Positions 26,011 to 36,771 of a stretch of DNA of 64,000 bases are shown here, in pieces; within the stretch, counting starts at the first letter, position 1; every line of letters starts with the position of its first letter. The notes under the pieces were generated by a model, which saw only the letters and a list, made by a program, of their open reading frames with translations, was not told the origin of the DNA and did no database searches. The position numbers and the translations under genes are program-made. The stretch spans positions 62,001 through 126,000 of the forward strand of contig NZ_WJNG01000003.1 in the NCBI RefSeq assembly GCF_009649745.1, read 5' to 3'. Source of the DNA: Aquibacillus halophilus (GTDB lineage: Bacteria > Bacillota > Bacilli > Bacillales > Amphibacillaceae).

Positions 26011-26775
26011 TTATTCAACAGTTATCGGAAAATCTTGGTGCTCGTGAATATCGCCTTTTTTGACATGAACAGTAACAGTGTAATTACCGGCTTGTTCTAA
26101 TGAAGTAAGACCTGAATAGTTACCAGCCTCTTCCTCCTTGAGATCTATCCAAATAGCATCCGTTTCTTCAGCCTGTTTAATTTCCAGTGTGACATCAGCG
26201 TCGGACAATGGTTCCTCCGCATTAAAAACTTTTAAGGTTAGCTTGACTTCTTCTCCAGTTGTAAACGGTGAAGATGAAGCTGGATCAAACTCAATGGTTA
26301 CTTCCCCACCGTGATGGTGATGATGTTCTTCTTCAGAGGTGTCGGCGTCATCTACTTGTGCTTCTTCTGTTTCTTCCGGATTGCCCACTACAATTTCCGC
26401 CTGTGGCATGGTATGCATTTCCCTAGCCGTCACATGAGATTGAACAAAGTAAACACCCTCTTCGTCGAAGGTCTTTTCTAATGAATAGACTCCATCACCT
26501 TCGTGTTTTGATTCAAGGGTTTCGCTGCTCTCTTTTGCAGCCTCTTTCCATATTTCAAAAACAACTTCATCTGCGTCATCAACTGCCTCTTCACCTTGAG
26601 TAACCACAGCCTCAATTGTTACTACTTCGTGAATTTCAACTGTTTCTGGTGCTTGCAAATCCACGCTTATTGCTACAGGAACAATATCATTCTGACCATC
26701 CGATGAATCGTTATTGTTTTGGCCGCAGCCAATTAAGATAAACACTAAGACAACCGAATATATAACTTGTTTCAT
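26011..26775 (-). CDS. Lipoprotein with two YtkA/FixH-like domains
   Basis: The 254-aa product has a lipoprotein signal (VLVFILIGC) and an acidic spacer. Two related immunoglobulin-like YtkA/FixH domains follow, at about residues 33-130 and 155-252; each has a DADxVxxEI(W/K)-type strand (VDDADEVVFEIWK; LSDADVTLEIKQ) and a YSL/YSG then GxYxV end. A linker between them contains EEHHHHHGGE, a likely metal-binding stretch. YtkA-like domains are often found with copper or oxidase maturation proteins; here no such gene is adjacent. The start is ATG 26775. Confidence 0.82.
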   Translation of the reverse strand: MKQVIYSVVLVFILIGCGQNNNDSSDGQNDIVPVAISVDLQAPETVEIHEVVTIEAVVTQGEEAVDDADEVVFEIWKEAAKESSETLESKHEGDGVYSLEKTFDEEGVYFVQSHVTAREMHTMPQAEIVVGNPEETEEAQVDDADTSEEEHHHHHGGEVTIEFDPASSSPFTTGEEVKLTLKVFNAEEPLSDADVTLEIKQAEETDAIWIDLKEEEAGNYSGLTSLEQAGNYTVTVHVKKGDIHEHQDFPITVE

Positions 26776-27019
26776 AAAATCCCTACTCTCATTTTCTTTT
26801 AAAATTAAACTTCCTTTATGATTATAAGGAATAACAAATTAATCCACAATGTATAATGATTTCATTTAAAAGAAATTATAGTCAAATCATATCTCTACAA
26901 ATAAATACCAATAACATGATATGGTGAATAAAGAAAACCTTGATGTTTCGTTGTAGTGTGAACACGGCTAAGGTAGAGCATAATAATAGTTATCTAATAT
27001 AAATTCCACTTCAATGAAA

Positions 27020-27059
27020 CGAATGTTTGTTCGTGTTTTTGTTGAAGTTATAGTATAAT
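27020..27059 (+). promoter_or_regulatory. uvrBA promoter with LexA/SOS box
   Basis: CGAAT-GTTT-GTTCG (27020-27033) is a LexA (DinR) operator: on the opposite strand it matches CGAACRNRYGTTYC at 12 of 14 positions. A -10 box TATAAT lies at 27054-27059, placing the operator over the -35 region. uvrB is a known SOS gene. The remaining 26776-27019 stretch is AT-rich without genes. Confidence 0.85.
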
Positions 27060-27104
27060 ATGATAAAAACGATTTAAATTTGATCCGATCGGAGGTTCAA
27101 CGTT

Positions 27105-29087
27105 GTGGAAAATCAATTTGAATTAGTGTCTCAATATCAACCCGAAGGAGACCAACCAAAGGCAATTGCAGAGTTAGTGGAAGGTTTAAAACAAGGAAAA
27201 AGACACCAAACACTACTAGGTGCAACCGGAACAGGTAAAACCTTCACGATGTCTAATGTAATCAAAGAAATAAATAAACCTACATTAGTAATTGCCCATA
27301 ACAAAACATTAGCTGGACAGCTTTATAGTGAGTTTAAGGAATTCTTCCCGAATAACGCTGTTGAGTATTTTGTAAGTTACTACGATTATTACCAACCAGA
27401 AGCATATAAACCCTCAACAGATACTTTTATTGAAAAAGATGCCAGTATCAACGATGAAATAGATAAACTTAGACACTCAGCAACATCTGCATTGTTTGAG
27501 CGTAACGATGTCCTAATTGTAGCAAGTGTATCCTGTATTTATGGCTTGGGTTCACCAGAGGAATATAAAAACATGGTGTTATCTATTCGAGTAGGCATGG
27601 AAAAGGACAGGGATGAGCTATTACGTAATTTAGTTGATATTCAATATGCGAGAAATGACATTGACTTCCAACGTGGAACATTTCGAGTTCGTGGGGATTC
27701 AGTCGAAATTATTCCTGCCTCTAGAGAAGAGCATTGCTTGAGAGTTGAATTTTTTGGTGATGAAATAGACCGGATACGAGAAGTAGATGCCCTTACAGGG
27801 GAAATCATTGGTGACCGGGAACATATTGCGATTTTCCCAGCCTCCCACTTCGTAACCAGAGAAGAAAAATTAAAGGTTGCGATTAAAAATATCCAACAAG
27901 AGTTACAGGAGCAATTGAAAAATTTTAATGAACAAAACAAATTATTGGAAGCACAACGAATAGAGCAACGGACAAATTATGACCTGGAAATGATGGAAGA
28001 AATGGGATTTTGCTCTGGAATCGAGAACTATTCTAGGCATTTAACTCTTCGAGAACCGGGATCGACACCTTACACTTTAATCGATTATTTCCCCGAAGAT
28101 TTCTTACTAGTTGTCGATGAATCCCATGCAACACTACCACAAGTGCGAGGTATGTATAATGGTGACCAAGCAAGAAAGAAAGTACTAGTTGAACATGGTT
28201 TTCGATTACCATCAGCAATGGATAATCGGCCATTAACTTTTCCGGAATTTGAGAAAAAGGCAAACCAGATGGTGTTTGTTTCAGCGACACCAGGTCCTTA
28301 CGAGTTAGAACACACACCGAAAATGACGGAGCAAATCATTCGTCCAACTGGCTTATTAGATCCAGAGATTGATATTCGCCCAATTGAGGGTCAAATAGAT
28401 GATTTAATATCGGAAATTCATAAGCGCTCAGAAAAAAATGAACGGGTACTGGTTACAACCTTAACAAAAAGAATGTCCGAGGATTTAACTGATTACTTAA
28501 AAGAAATCGGGATAAAGGTTGCTTACTTGCACTCAGAAATTAAGACGTTAGAACGGATTGAAGTTATCCGTGACCTGCGAGTTGGTAAATATGATGTAAT
28601 CGTAGGAATTAACTTGCTAAGAGAAGGTTTAGATATACCAGAAGTGTCACTTGTGGCGATTTTGGATGCAGATAAAGAAGGATTTCTCCGTTCCGAGCGC
28701 TCTTTAATTCAGACAATGGGTCGTGCAGCTCGGAATCAAAATGGCCGCGTTATAATGTATGCGAATAAGATTACTGATTCGATGCAAAAAGCAATTGACG
28801 AAACTACTAGACGTCGAGAAAAGCAACAGAAGTATAACGAAGAGCATGGCGTAACTCCTACTACGATTAAGAAAGAGGTACGTGATGTCATTCGTGCTAC
28901 GATGGCTGCTGAAGACGCAGAGGAATATAAGTCAGATACACCTAAGGTTTCAAACCTTACTAAGAAGGAAAAAGATAAGATGATAGAAAACATGGAAAAA
29001 GAAATGAAAAAAGCAGCACGTGAGTTAAACTTTGAAAAAGCTGCTGAACTTCGTGATTTAGTACTGGAACTTAAAGCGGAAGGATGA
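27105..29087 (+). CDS. uvrB: Excinuclease ABC subunit B
   Basis: UvrB is the helicase-like damage-verification subunit of nucleotide excision repair. Walker A is [10 protein letters not shown] near residue 39, the damage-probing beta-hairpin begins [12 protein letters not shown], helicase C contains [20 protein letters not shown], and the C-terminal UVR motif ([14 protein letters not shown]) binds UvrC/UvrA. 660 aa is normal. The start is GTG with GGAGG nine nt upstream. uvrA follows after 6 nt. Confidence 0.98.
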   Translation: MENQFELVSQYQPEGDQPKAIAELVEGLKQGKRHQTLLGATGTGKTFTMSNVIKEINKPTLVIAHNKTLAGQLYSEFKEFFPNNAVEYFVSYYDYYQPEAYKPSTDTFIEKDASINDEIDKLRHSATSALFERNDVLIVASVSCIYGLGSPEEYKNMVLSIRVGMEKDRDELLRNLVDIQYARNDIDFQRGTFRVRGDSVEIIPASREEHCLRVEFFGDEIDRIREVDALTGEIIGDREHIAIFPASHFVTREEKLKVAIKNIQQELQEQLKNFNEQNKLLEAQRIEQRTNYDLEMMEEMGFCSGIENYSRHLTLREPGSTPYTLIDYFPEDFLLVVDESHATLPQVRGMYNGDQARKKVLVEHGFRLPSAMDNRPLTFPEFEKKANQMVFVSATPGPYELEHTPKMTEQIIRPTGLLDPEIDIRPIEGQIDDLISEIHKRSEKNERVLVTTLTKRMSEDLTDYLKEIGIKVAYLHSEIKTLERIEVIRDLRVGKYDVIVGINLLREGLDIPEVSLVAILDADKEGFLRSERSLIQTMGRAARNQNGRVIMYANKITDSMQKAIDETTRRREKQQKYNEEHGVTPTTIKKEVRDVIRATMAAEDAEEYKSDTPKVSNLTKKEKDKMIENMEKEMKKAARELNFEKAAELRDLVLELKAEG

Positions 29088-29093
29088 GCTTAA

Positions 29094-31970
29094 ATGGTAA
29101 CAAAGGCGATTACGGTTAAAGGGGCAAGAGCCCATAATTTAAAAAATATTGATGTAGAGATACCAAAGGATAAGTTAGTTGTGTTAACTGGTTTATCAGG
29201 ATCAGGTAAGTCTTCGTTAGCATTCGACACAATTTATGCCGAGGGTCAACGTCGATATGTTGAGTCCTTATCTGCTTATGCTAGGCAATTCTTAGGGCAA
29301 ATGGATAAACCTGATGTTGATTCGATTGAAGGGCTTTCACCTGCAATATCAATCGATCAGAAAACAACAAGTAAAAATCCAAGGTCAACTGTTGGTACAG
29401 TTACCGAAATTTATGATTATTTACGACTATTATATGCACGAGTGGGACGCCCAACCTGCCCGAAGCACGGTATAGAAATTACTTCGCAAACCGTTCAACA
29501 AATGGTAGATCGTATTTTCAACTACCCTGAACGGACAAAACTACAAATTCTATCTCCTGTCGTTTCCGGACGAAAAGGGGAGCATGTAAAGGTATTGGAA
29601 GACTTGAAACGAGAAGGGTATGTCCGCATTCGTGTAAATGGCGAAATGCGTGAGGTTACCGAGGAAATTCTTTTAGAAAAAAATAAGAAACATTCCATCG
29701 AGGTAGTGATTGATCGTATCGTTGTTAAGGAAGGGGTTTCGACACGATTAACTGATTCACTTGAGACTGCTCTTCGACTAGGGGATGGTAAGGTAATCGT
29801 TGATGTGATTGGAGAGGAAGAGCTTCTTTTCAATGAACATCACGCTTGCCCAATTTGTGGTTTCTCTATTGGTGAGTTAGAGCCTAGAATGTTTTCTTTT
29901 AAAAGTCCTTATGGTGCCTGTGGCCGTTGCGATGGGCTAGGCACAAAACTGGAAGTAGATTTAGATTTAGTGATTCCCGATTGGGATTTATCAATTAAAG
30001 ATGGAGCCATTGTCGCCTGGGAGCCTACTAGCTCTCAATATTATCCCAAATTACTAGAAAGTGTTTGCACGCACTACGGGATTGATATGGAAGTCCCAAT
30101 TAAAAATTTACCTAAGGATCAGTTAGATAAAATTTTACTGGGTAGTGGCAAGGAAAAAATATTTTTCCGTTATGAAAATGACTTTGGTATTTTACGAGAG
30201 AACGATATTCTTTTTGAAGGGGTACTTGCTAACATTGCTCGCAGGTATAAGGAGACAAGCTCAGATTTTATCCGTGAGCAAATGGAAAAATATATGAGAC
30301 AAAAACCTTGTCCAAAGTGTAAGGGATATCGATTAAAGGAAGAAGCAACATCAGTATTAATCAATGGTCTCCATGTCGGTAAAGTTACCGAGATGGCAGT
30401 GAAAGAGGCTGACTCATTTTTTAATTCCTTACAATTGACTAAAAAAGAAGCTACGATCGCTAACATGATTTTAAAGGAAATAAATAATCGGTTAATGTTT
30501 TTAAATAATGTCGGATTAGACTATCTAACGCTATCTCGTGCAGCTGGAACGTTATCTGGTGGAGAGGCACAGCGAATTCGCTTGGCAACTCAAATCGGTT
30601 CAGCGCTTACAGGTGTATTGTATGTTCTTGATGAACCATCGATTGGGCTTCATCAACGTGATAATGATCGATTAATTGCTACCTTAAAGCGGATGCGAGA
30701 TTTAGGCAATACATTAATTGTCGTCGAGCATGATGAAGATACTATGCTAGCTGCCGATTGGCTAATTGATATTGGTCCAGGTGCCGGTGAACATGGGGGA
30801 GAAATTGTTGCGAGTGGAACACCTGATAAAGTGATGAAGAATGTTAAATCCTTAACAGGACAATATTTATCTGGTGAAAAATTTATATCTGTTCCATTAG
30901 AACGCCGTAAACCCGATAAACGTTTTATTGAAGTGATTGGTGCCGAAGAAAACAACTTGAAAAAAATTGATGCAAAGATCCCAATTGGTGTGTTCAATGC
31001 GGTTACAGGGGTTTCTGGTTCTGGGAAAAGTACGTTGATTAATGAAATACTCCATAAAGGATTAGCAATGAAACTCCAACGTAGTAAGCAAAAGCCAGGT
31101 AAGCATAAGAAAATTAAAGGGATGGAGCATCTGGAGAAAGTAATTGATATTGATCAATCACCTATTGGTAGAACTCCAAGATCCAATCCTGCTACGTACA
31201 CTGGTGCGTTTGATGATATTCGAGATGTATATGCACAAACGAATGAGGCGAAGGTACGAGGCTATAAAAAAGGTCGCTTTAGCTTTAATGTAAAAGGTGG
31301 ACGCTGCGAAGCCTGTCGTGGGGATGGAATCATCAAGATAGAAATGCACTTTTTACCAGATGTGTATGTACCTTGTGAAGTATGTCATGGTAAACGGTAC
31401 AACAGAGAGACATTGGAAATTAGGTATAAAGGCAAAAATATTGCTGATGTCTTAAATATGACGATTGAAGAATCACTTGATTTTTTTGCGAATATACCTA
31501 AGATTAAACGCAAGCTGCAAACCATTTTTGATGTAGGACTTGGATATATTCGACTAGGACAACCAGCAACTACTTTATCTGGAGGAGAAGCGCAGCGGGT
31601 TAAGTTAGCGAGTGAACTTCACCGAAGATCTAACGGGAAATCATTATATATATTAGATGAACCAACAACAGGTTTACATGTTGATGATATTTCTCGGTTG
31701 CTAGTGGTTATCCAGCGTCTAGTAGAAAATGGTGATACGGTTCTTATCATTGAGCATAATTTAGATGTTATTAAAGCAGCCGATCATATTATTGATTTAG
31801 GACCAGAAGGTGGCGATCGTGGTGGACAAATTATTGCTACTGGTACACCAGAACAAATTGCACAGGAGCCTGACTCCTATACAGGTAGTTATTTGAAACC
31901 TATTCTTGAACGAGATCGTAAACGTATGGATGAAAGAATGGAAAAGAGAGAAAAGGTTATAGCAAAATAA
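29094..31970 (+). CDS. uvrA: Excinuclease ABC subunit A
   Basis: UvrA is the dimeric DNA-damage sensor that loads UvrB. The 958-aa protein has two ABC ATPase modules: Walker [10 protein letters not shown] near residue 32 and GVSGSGKST near 645, signatures [12 protein letters not shown] and [12 protein letters not shown], and zinc modules CPICG...CGRC and CEACRGDG...[10 protein letters not shown]. It ends with a basic tail. A stem-loop GGGACTGTC/GACAGTCTC at 31992-32034 may end the transcript. Confidence 0.98.
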   Translation: MVTKAITVKGARAHNLKNIDVEIPKDKLVVLTGLSGSGKSSLAFDTIYAEGQRRYVESLSAYARQFLGQMDKPDVDSIEGLSPAISIDQKTTSKNPRSTVGTVTEIYDYLRLLYARVGRPTCPKHGIEITSQTVQQMVDRIFNYPERTKLQILSPVVSGRKGEHVKVLEDLKREGYVRIRVNGEMREVTEEILLEKNKKHSIEVVIDRIVVKEGVSTRLTDSLETALRLGDGKVIVDVIGEEELLFNEHHACPICGFSIGELEPRMFSFKSPYGACGRCDGLGTKLEVDLDLVIPDWDLSIKDGAIVAWEPTSSQYYPKLLESVCTHYGIDMEVPIKNLPKDQLDKILLGSGKEKIFFRYENDFGILRENDILFEGVLANIARRYKETSSDFIREQMEKYMRQKPCPKCKGYRLKEEATSVLINGLHVGKVTEMAVKEADSFFNSLQLTKKEATIANMILKEINNRLMFLNNVGLDYLTLSRAAGTLSGGEAQRIRLATQIGSALTGVLYVLDEPSIGLHQRDNDRLIATLKRMRDLGNTLIVVEHDEDTMLAADWLIDIGPGAGEHGGEIVASGTPDKVMKNVKSLTGQYLSGEKFISVPLERRKPDKRFIEVIGAEENNLKKIDAKIPIGVFNAVTGVSGSGKSTLINEILHKGLAMKLQRSKQKPGKHKKIKGMEHLEKVIDIDQSPIGRTPRSNPATYTGAFDDIRDVYAQTNEAKVRGYKKGRFSFNVKGGRCEACRGDGIIKIEMHFLPDVYVPCEVCHGKRYNRETLEIRYKGKNIADVLNMTIEESLDFFANIPKIKRKLQTIFDVGLGYIRLGQPATTLSGGEAQRVKLASELHRRSNGKSLYILDEPTTGLHVDDISRLLVVIQRLVENGDTVLIIEHNLDVIKAADHIIDLGPEGGDRGGQIIATGTPEQIAQEPDSYTGSYLKPILERDRKRMDERMEKREKVIAK

Positions 31971-32117
31971 TAGGGTTAGATAGGGACTGTCGAATTACGG
32001 GTATAGAATCTTGTATGAGACAGTCTCTACTTACTACATAGATAGTGTACACTTTGACGCCTAGGTAATTTTTGAGTAAGGTAAATTTAGATTAAGTCAT
32101 ATAGAGGGGTGAGTTCT

Positions 32118-32471
32118 ATGGAAGATATCGAGATTGGTAAGGTACAAGAACAACTAACTCGTTTTGTGAATAAAGAAGTTTATGTTCATTTAGAGACTAC
32201 TAATGGAGCATATGCTAGTCATTTTGATGATAAAGCATACAATGTTGGCGCATTTATACGGAATGCAAAGGTGACGTACACCCATGCCAAAATAGTAGGT
32301 ATCGGGAATGCTTATCGTGTAGGGCTAAAGCTCGAAATTGGTTGGGTTTATGCAGAGGGCCTAAGCAAATGGGAATTAGATGAAAAAGGTCAATTGTTAA
32401 TGGCAGGACATGATCGTGAAGGTAGATTGATGGTGGCATTACAAATTAGTGAAACACCCTTCAAATATTAA
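32118..32471 (+). CDS. yojF: YojF family protein (DUF1806)
   Basis: This soluble 117-aa protein matches B. subtilis YojF, which is encoded directly upstream of yojG/bshB2. Conserved stretches are VYVHLETTNGAYA, VGAFIRNAKVTY and GLKLEIGWVYAEGL. The function is not established. ATG 32118 follows AGAGGGG; the GTG at 32109 is inside that site. It forms a two-gene operon with bshB2. Confidence 0.88.
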   Translation: MEDIEIGKVQEQLTRFVNKEVYVHLETTNGAYASHFDDKAYNVGAFIRNAKVTYTHAKIVGIGNAYRVGLKLEIGWVYAEGLSKWELDEKGQLLMAGHDREGRLMVALQISETPFKY

Positions 32472-32491
32472 AGTTGGGAGAAGTGATTGAA

Positions 32492-33148
32492 GTGGAAAAA
32501 CACGTTGTAGTTATATATCCTCATCCGGACGATGAAGCTTTTGGAGCATCAGGCACGATTACAAAATTCAGAGAAGAGGGTGTTCCGGTTACTTATTTAT
32601 GTGGAACACTTGGTGAAATGGGTAGAAATATGGGAAATCCCACTTTTGCAAACCGTGAAACATTACCGGAAATTCGAAAGAAGGAATTGATAGCAGCCTG
32701 TAAGGTGTTGGATGTTGACTTAAGAATGCTCGGATATAGGGATAAGACGCTAGAGTTTGAGTCCAGAGACGAGGTTGCCGAGCATTTGAAAAGTATTTTA
32801 TTAGAAATCGAGCCGAGCTTGGTTATTACACATTATCCTGATCATGCAGTTCATCCCGATCACAACGCTTTAGGGGCTGCAGTTATCGAGGCTGTTAGTC
32901 GAATGGACGAAAAAACTAGACCCACAGTTTGGGCTCAAGCAATTAGCAGAACGTATGAGGAAGAGCTAGGAAAGCCAGATGTCGAGATGAACATCCTGCC
33001 GTTCTTCAAGAAAAAAATGGCAACGATTTTAGCGCACCAAACACAAGCTCAGGGTGTGTTAGGAAGTATGAGTCAAACCACTGATGACCTAGAGGCGATT
33101 GCTAAGGAGCGATTAGGTACTGAATTTTTCTACACATGGAAATTCTGA
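32492..33148 (+). CDS. bshB2: Bacillithiol biosynthesis deacetylase BshB2
   Basis: BshB2 is a PIG-L/LmbE family zinc hydrolase that deacetylates GlcNAc-malate (or removes S-conjugates) in bacillithiol metabolism. The zinc site is PHPDDEAFG with a second histidine cluster THYPDHAVHPDHNALG. GTG 32492 matches the family N-terminus EKHVVVIYPHPDD; a TTG at 32474 lacks a ribosome site. Its partner is the upstream yojF gene. Confidence 0.93.
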   Translation: MEKHVVVIYPHPDDEAFGASGTITKFREEGVPVTYLCGTLGEMGRNMGNPTFANRETLPEIRKKELIAACKVLDVDLRMLGYRDKTLEFESRDEVAEHLKSILLEIEPSLVITHYPDHAVHPDHNALGAAVIEAVSRMDEKTRPTVWAQAISRTYEEELGKPDVEMNILPFFKKKMATILAHQTQAQGVLGSMSQTTDDLEAIAKERLGTEFFYTWKF

Positions 33149-33186
33149 TACCTGAATATGGTTAATTATAATGGAGGTGTTTCCAG

Positions 33187-34272
33187 ATGAAAGAAGAACA
33201 GGTGAAAATTTTAAAGATGGTTGAGGACGGTATCGTTAGTGCGGAAGAGGCAGTTGAATTAATAGAGTCATTAGAAAAGGCTGAACAGGCAAAAAACCAA
33301 ACACAATTCGTTTCTAAAAATGTTGATTGGGAAAAAAGAGAAGAACAAACTAACGATAAGCAGCATACATCTAAAAAATCAAAGTTCGTTCATTTTATGG
33401 AGGAAGCCTTTACAAAGATTAAAAATGTTGATTTAGATTTTAATTTTGGACCGCATTATACTGTCTCCCATATTTTCCATAATCAATCTGCATCATTTTC
33501 TGATATGGACATTGATATTTCTAATGGGACTTTAACTATTTTTCCATGGAATGAATCAGATGTAAGGATTGAATGTGAAGCAAGGGTTTATCAATCAGAT
33601 GACCAAGATAAGGCCCGGAAAAAGTTCATCGAAGAAGCTGAGTTTTTGATTGTTGATGATCATTTGCGTTTTTTAATACCCTCTAAAAATATAAAGGCAG
33701 ATGTGACAATTAAAATTCCTAATCGAATCTATAATAAAATTGCAATTAAATTGTTTAATGGTTCAATAAATGCGGAAAACCTATCTGTAGGACAGTTTAA
33801 AGCAAAAAGTACAAATGGCACTGTAACGATTGACCATATTGACGGCAATGAGGCAGATTTAGAAACGGCAAATGGTTCAATTAAAGTGGAGCAATCATCT
33901 TTTGAAACGCTTGAGACAGAGACAATAAACGGATCGACCCGAATCGATGGACAATACGGAAAAGTAGATTCTCAGGCTGTGAGCGGAAGTATTCACTGCG
34001 ATTGGCACGGAGAACGCGCTCATACTGGATTTTTTAAGACAACGACAGGAAGTGTTAGGCTTAGGTTACCGAACAGCGTTCGAATTGATGGACAATTGGA
34101 GACAAATATCGGAAACATTCATTGTGATATTGATAATTATAAGATAGTGGAACAGAAGAAAGAAATGATGAAGCGTTCACTACATTTTGATGCATACTCC
34201 CATCATGAGAAGTTGTTTCATTTAGAAGCTGAGACAAAGACAGGCTCAGTCTGGATAATTCCGTCAGAATAG
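33187..34272 (+). CDS. yvlB: YvlB family DUF4097 protein
   Basis: This 361-aa protein has an N-terminal helical SHOCT-like segment (VKILKMVEDGIVSAEEAVEL), a charged linker and a C-terminal DUF4097 beta-helix with repeated strands (DIDISNGTLTIFPW; LFNGSINAENLSV; TANGSIKVEQ; INGSTRIDGQ; TKTGSVWIIP). Together with yvlC and yvlD it forms the operon that in B. subtilis responds to envelope stress. The exact function is unknown. GGAGGTG precedes the ATG. Confidence 0.9.
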   Translation: MKEEQVKILKMVEDGIVSAEEAVELIESLEKAEQAKNQTQFVSKNVDWEKREEQTNDKQHTSKKSKFVHFMEEAFTKIKNVDLDFNFGPHYTVSHIFHNQSASFSDMDIDISNGTLTIFPWNESDVRIECEARVYQSDDQDKARKKFIEEAEFLIVDDHLRFLIPSKNIKADVTIKIPNRIYNKIAIKLFNGSINAENLSVGQFKAKSTNGTVTIDHIDGNEADLETANGSIKVEQSSFETLETETINGSTRIDGQYGKVDSQAVSGSIHCDWHGERAHTGFFKTTTGSVRLRLPNSVRIDGQLETNIGNIHCDIDNYKIVEQKKEMMKRSLHFDAYSHHEKLFHLEAETKTGSVWIIPSE

Positions 34273-34283
34273 GAGGAATACTA

Positions 34284-34484
34284 ATGAAAAAGTTAGTTCG
34301 ATCTAATAGCCAACAAATGGCATTTGGTGTATTAGGTGGTATAGCCGAATACTTCAATATTGATGCAACTATTCTACGTCTTGTTTTTGCAATTGCATTT
34401 ATATTTTCCGGAGGTATTCCATTAGCTTTAATTTATATTATTGCTATTTTTATCATTCCAAATGAAAGGGATAGTTATCAATGA
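34284..34484 (+). CDS. yvlC: PspC domain membrane protein
   Basis: This 66-aa protein is almost entirely a PspC domain: a basic start (MKKLVRSNSQQMAFGVLGGI) then AEYFNIDATILRLVFAIAF and a transmembrane helix. PspC proteins sense envelope stress. The gene lies between yvlB (11 nt) and yvlD (4-nt overlap, ATGA). Confidence 0.93.
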   Translation: MKKLVRSNSQQMAFGVLGGIAEYFNIDATILRLVFAIAFIFSGGIPLALIYIIAIFIIPNERDSYQ

Positions 34485-34843
34485 AACATTGGTTAATTTC
34501 TATTTTACTTAACTCTGTTGCACTTGTCGTTGTCGCTCAGTTATTTGATAATTTTCATTTAGACAATTTTGGTACTGCTATTCTAGCAAGTTTTATTCTG
34601 TCAATTCTTAATGTTATCGTCAAGCCAATATTAGTCATACTAACATTACCGATAACGTTTCTATCATTAGGATTATTTCTATTCGTTATTAATGCGATCA
34701 CCTTAATGATTACCCAAGCTGTGATTGGTAATTCATTTGTAATTGATGGGTTTGGCATTGCAATTATTGCAGCTGTCATTTTATCCGTTTTGAATTTGAT
34801 ACTAAATCAGCTAGTGAAGGATACGATTAAAACAAGTAAGTAA
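34481..34843 (+). CDS. yvlD: YvlD, phage holin family 4 superfamily membrane protein
   Basis: The 120-aa product has four predicted transmembrane segments (LISILLNSVALVVVAQLF; ILASFILSILNVIVKPILVI; FLSLGLFLFVINAITLM; AIIAAVILSVLNLILNQLV). The NVIVKPILVILTLPIT motif is typical of the family. The start overlaps the yvlC stop. It ends the yvlBCD operon. Confidence 0.92.
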   Translation: MKHWLISILLNSVALVVVAQLFDNFHLDNFGTAILASFILSILNVIVKPILVILTLPITFLSLGLFLFVINAITLMITQAVIGNSFVIDGFGIAIIAAVILSVLNLILNQLVKDTIKTSK

Positions 34844-34845
34844 TC

Positions 34846-34877
34846 AAAGCATAGGGGATTTAACCCTATGCTTTTTT
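34846..34877 (+). terminator. yvl operon terminator
   Basis: AAAGCATAGGG pairs with CCCTATGCTTT around GATTTAA, followed by TTTT. Confidence 0.88.
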
Positions 34878-34967
34878 CATATCAAATAGGATTGTGGTGC
34901 TTGTCACTAGAAAAAATGCTACAATAAGTTACAATGAACTCAGATAGATATTGGTGGAGGGATAGAA

Positions 34968-35915
34968 ATGGTAAAGGTACGTACGCAGGACTTACTAGAC
35001 CAATTTAAATTAGAACTTGTCGCAGGAAAAGACGGTGTTCACAGGGAGATATTTACGAGTGACATATCTCGACCTGGGATTGAAATGACGGGTTATTTTA
35101 AATATTATCCAAAAGATAGATTACAATTACTAGGTAAAACAGAGCTTTCTTATTATCATGATTTGACAACTACTGAAAGAAAAGATCGTGCCGTTAATTT
35201 GTGCACCGATATTACCCCAGGCATTGTAATAACTAGGGGAATGGATATTCCGGAAGAACTAATTGAAGCGTGTAATCAATCTGGTGTACCGCTTATGCGC
35301 TCTCCATATAAAACAACTAGAGTCGTAAGTAGACTGACCAATTACTTAGAGGCCAAATTTGCACCGTTTACTGCTATGCATGGCGTATTAGTAGATATTT
35401 ATGGTGTTGGTGTGCTTATTACAGGTCAAAGTGGCGTAGGTAAAAGTGAAACTGCACTAGAGTTAGTTAAGCGTGGGCACCGCCTTGTTGCTGATGATAG
35501 CGTAGAAATCCGTCAAGAGGACTATGATCGTCTAATAGGTAATGCTCCACCTTTAATCGAACACCTGCTAGAGATAAGAGGACTTGGAATTATTAATGTA
35601 ATGACTTTATTTGGTGCAGGTTCTGTACGATCATTTAAAAGAATTACCCTAATAATAAATTTAGAAGCATGGGATCAAAAAAAACAATATGATCGTCTTG
35701 GTTTAGAAGAAGAAACGATGAAGATCATTGATGTTGATATCCCTAAAGTTATTGTGCCAGTGAGACCTGGTAGAAACCTAGCTGTAATCATTGAGGTAGC
35801 CGCTATGAACTTCCGTTTAAAGAGAATGGGTGTAAATGCAGCAGAAGAGTTTTCCGAGCGCTTAACAACGATGATTGAAAAAGAAAAAAGTAGTTTAGAT
35901 TCAGAGTTCGATTAA
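34968..35915 (+). CDS. hprK: HPr kinase/phosphorylase
   Basis: HprK phosphorylates HPr (and Crh) on Ser46, the signal for CcpA-dependent carbon catabolite repression, and reverses it with phosphate. The C-terminal kinase domain has the P-loop GQSGVGKSE near residue 152 and the family signature region [10 protein letters not shown]. The N-terminal domain is also complete. Its substrate Crh is encoded at 47502-47753. The operon hprK-lgt-yvoD-ppaX-yvoF is as in B. subtilis. Confidence 0.97.
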   Translation: MVKVRTQDLLDQFKLELVAGKDGVHREIFTSDISRPGIEMTGYFKYYPKDRLQLLGKTELSYYHDLTTTERKDRAVNLCTDITPGIVITRGMDIPEELIEACNQSGVPLMRSPYKTTRVVSRLTNYLEAKFAPFTAMHGVLVDIYGVGVLITGQSGVGKSETALELVKRGHRLVADDSVEIRQEDYDRLIGNAPPLIEHLLEIRGLGIINVMTLFGAGSVRSFKRITLIINLEAWDQKKQYDRLGLEEETMKIIDVDIPKVIVPVRPGRNLAVIIEVAAMNFRLKRMGVNAAEEFSERLTTMIEKEKSSLDSEFD

Positions 35916-35928
35916 GGGGGAATGAAAA

Positions 35929-36756
35929 TTGAGTTGTAGTGCACCGGCTTTAGACAGGGTATTTTTCGAATTAGGTCCACTTTCTATTTATTGGTATGGA
36001 GTAATCATTGCAACAGGAGTCTTTTTGGCTTTGTGGCTAGCTACTAGAGAATCAAATCGTCTAGGATTAAATAAAGATGTATTTATTGATTTGGTCGTAT
36101 TTGCTATTCCTGCCGCGATTATTTCAGCACGAATATATTATGTTATCTTTGAGTGGGAAAATTACATAGGTGGACCTTGGTGGTCTGTTTTTGCTATTTG
36201 GGAAGGCGGAATTGCGATTCACGGGGCACTAATTGGCTCTGTCATAACTGCCATCATATTCACGCGAATAAAAAAGCTTTCTTTTTGGCAAATTGCAGAT
36301 ATTGCTGCTCCAAGTATTATCTTGGGTCAAGCAATTGGTCGTTGGGGAAACTTTATGAATCAGGAAGCACACGGACGTGCTGTCTCAGAGGCTTATTATA
36401 ATAACTTTATGCAATATATGCCAGATTTCATTACAAATCAAATGTGTATTGGTGGAGTTATGTATCATCCAACCTTCCTATACGAGTCTGTATGGAATTT
36501 TCTTGGATTGGTTTTCTTACTTATGTTGAGAAAATATAACCCTATTAGAGGTGAACTATTCTTAAGCTACGTCATATGGTATTCTGTTGGTCGTTATTTT
36601 ATCGAAGGTATGCGTACTGATAGTTTATATATTGTTGGCGACTTACGAACTGCACAGTTTATTTCAATTTTATTAATTGTTGTTTGTATTGGAATTATGA
36701 TTTACCGACGTAAAAGCGGTCAGGTAAATAGAAGGTACAACGGGAAAAAATTATAA
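35929..36756 (+). CDS. lgt: Prolipoprotein diacylglyceryl transferase
   Basis: Lgt adds diacylglycerol to the lipobox cysteine of prolipoproteins at the membrane. The signature [13 protein letters not shown] and the catalytic-region [11 protein letters not shown] are present with about seven transmembrane segments. The start is TTG with AAGGGGG eight nt upstream; the ATG at 35922 is out of frame. Lipoprotein substrates in this window include the MetQ, SsuA, CccB and YtkA proteins. Confidence 0.96.
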   Translation: MSCSAPALDRVFFELGPLSIYWYGVIIATGVFLALWLATRESNRLGLNKDVFIDLVVFAIPAAIISARIYYVIFEWENYIGGPWWSVFAIWEGGIAIHGALIGSVITAIIFTRIKKLSFWQIADIAAPSIILGQAIGRWGNFMNQEAHGRAVSEAYYNNFMQYMPDFITNQMCIGGVMYHPTFLYESVWNFLGLVFLLMLRKYNPIRGELFLSYVIWYSVGRYFIEGMRTDSLYIVGDLRTAQFISILLIVVCIGIMIYRRKSGQVNRRYNGKKL

Positions 36757-36771
36757 CTGGGGGATAAGACA

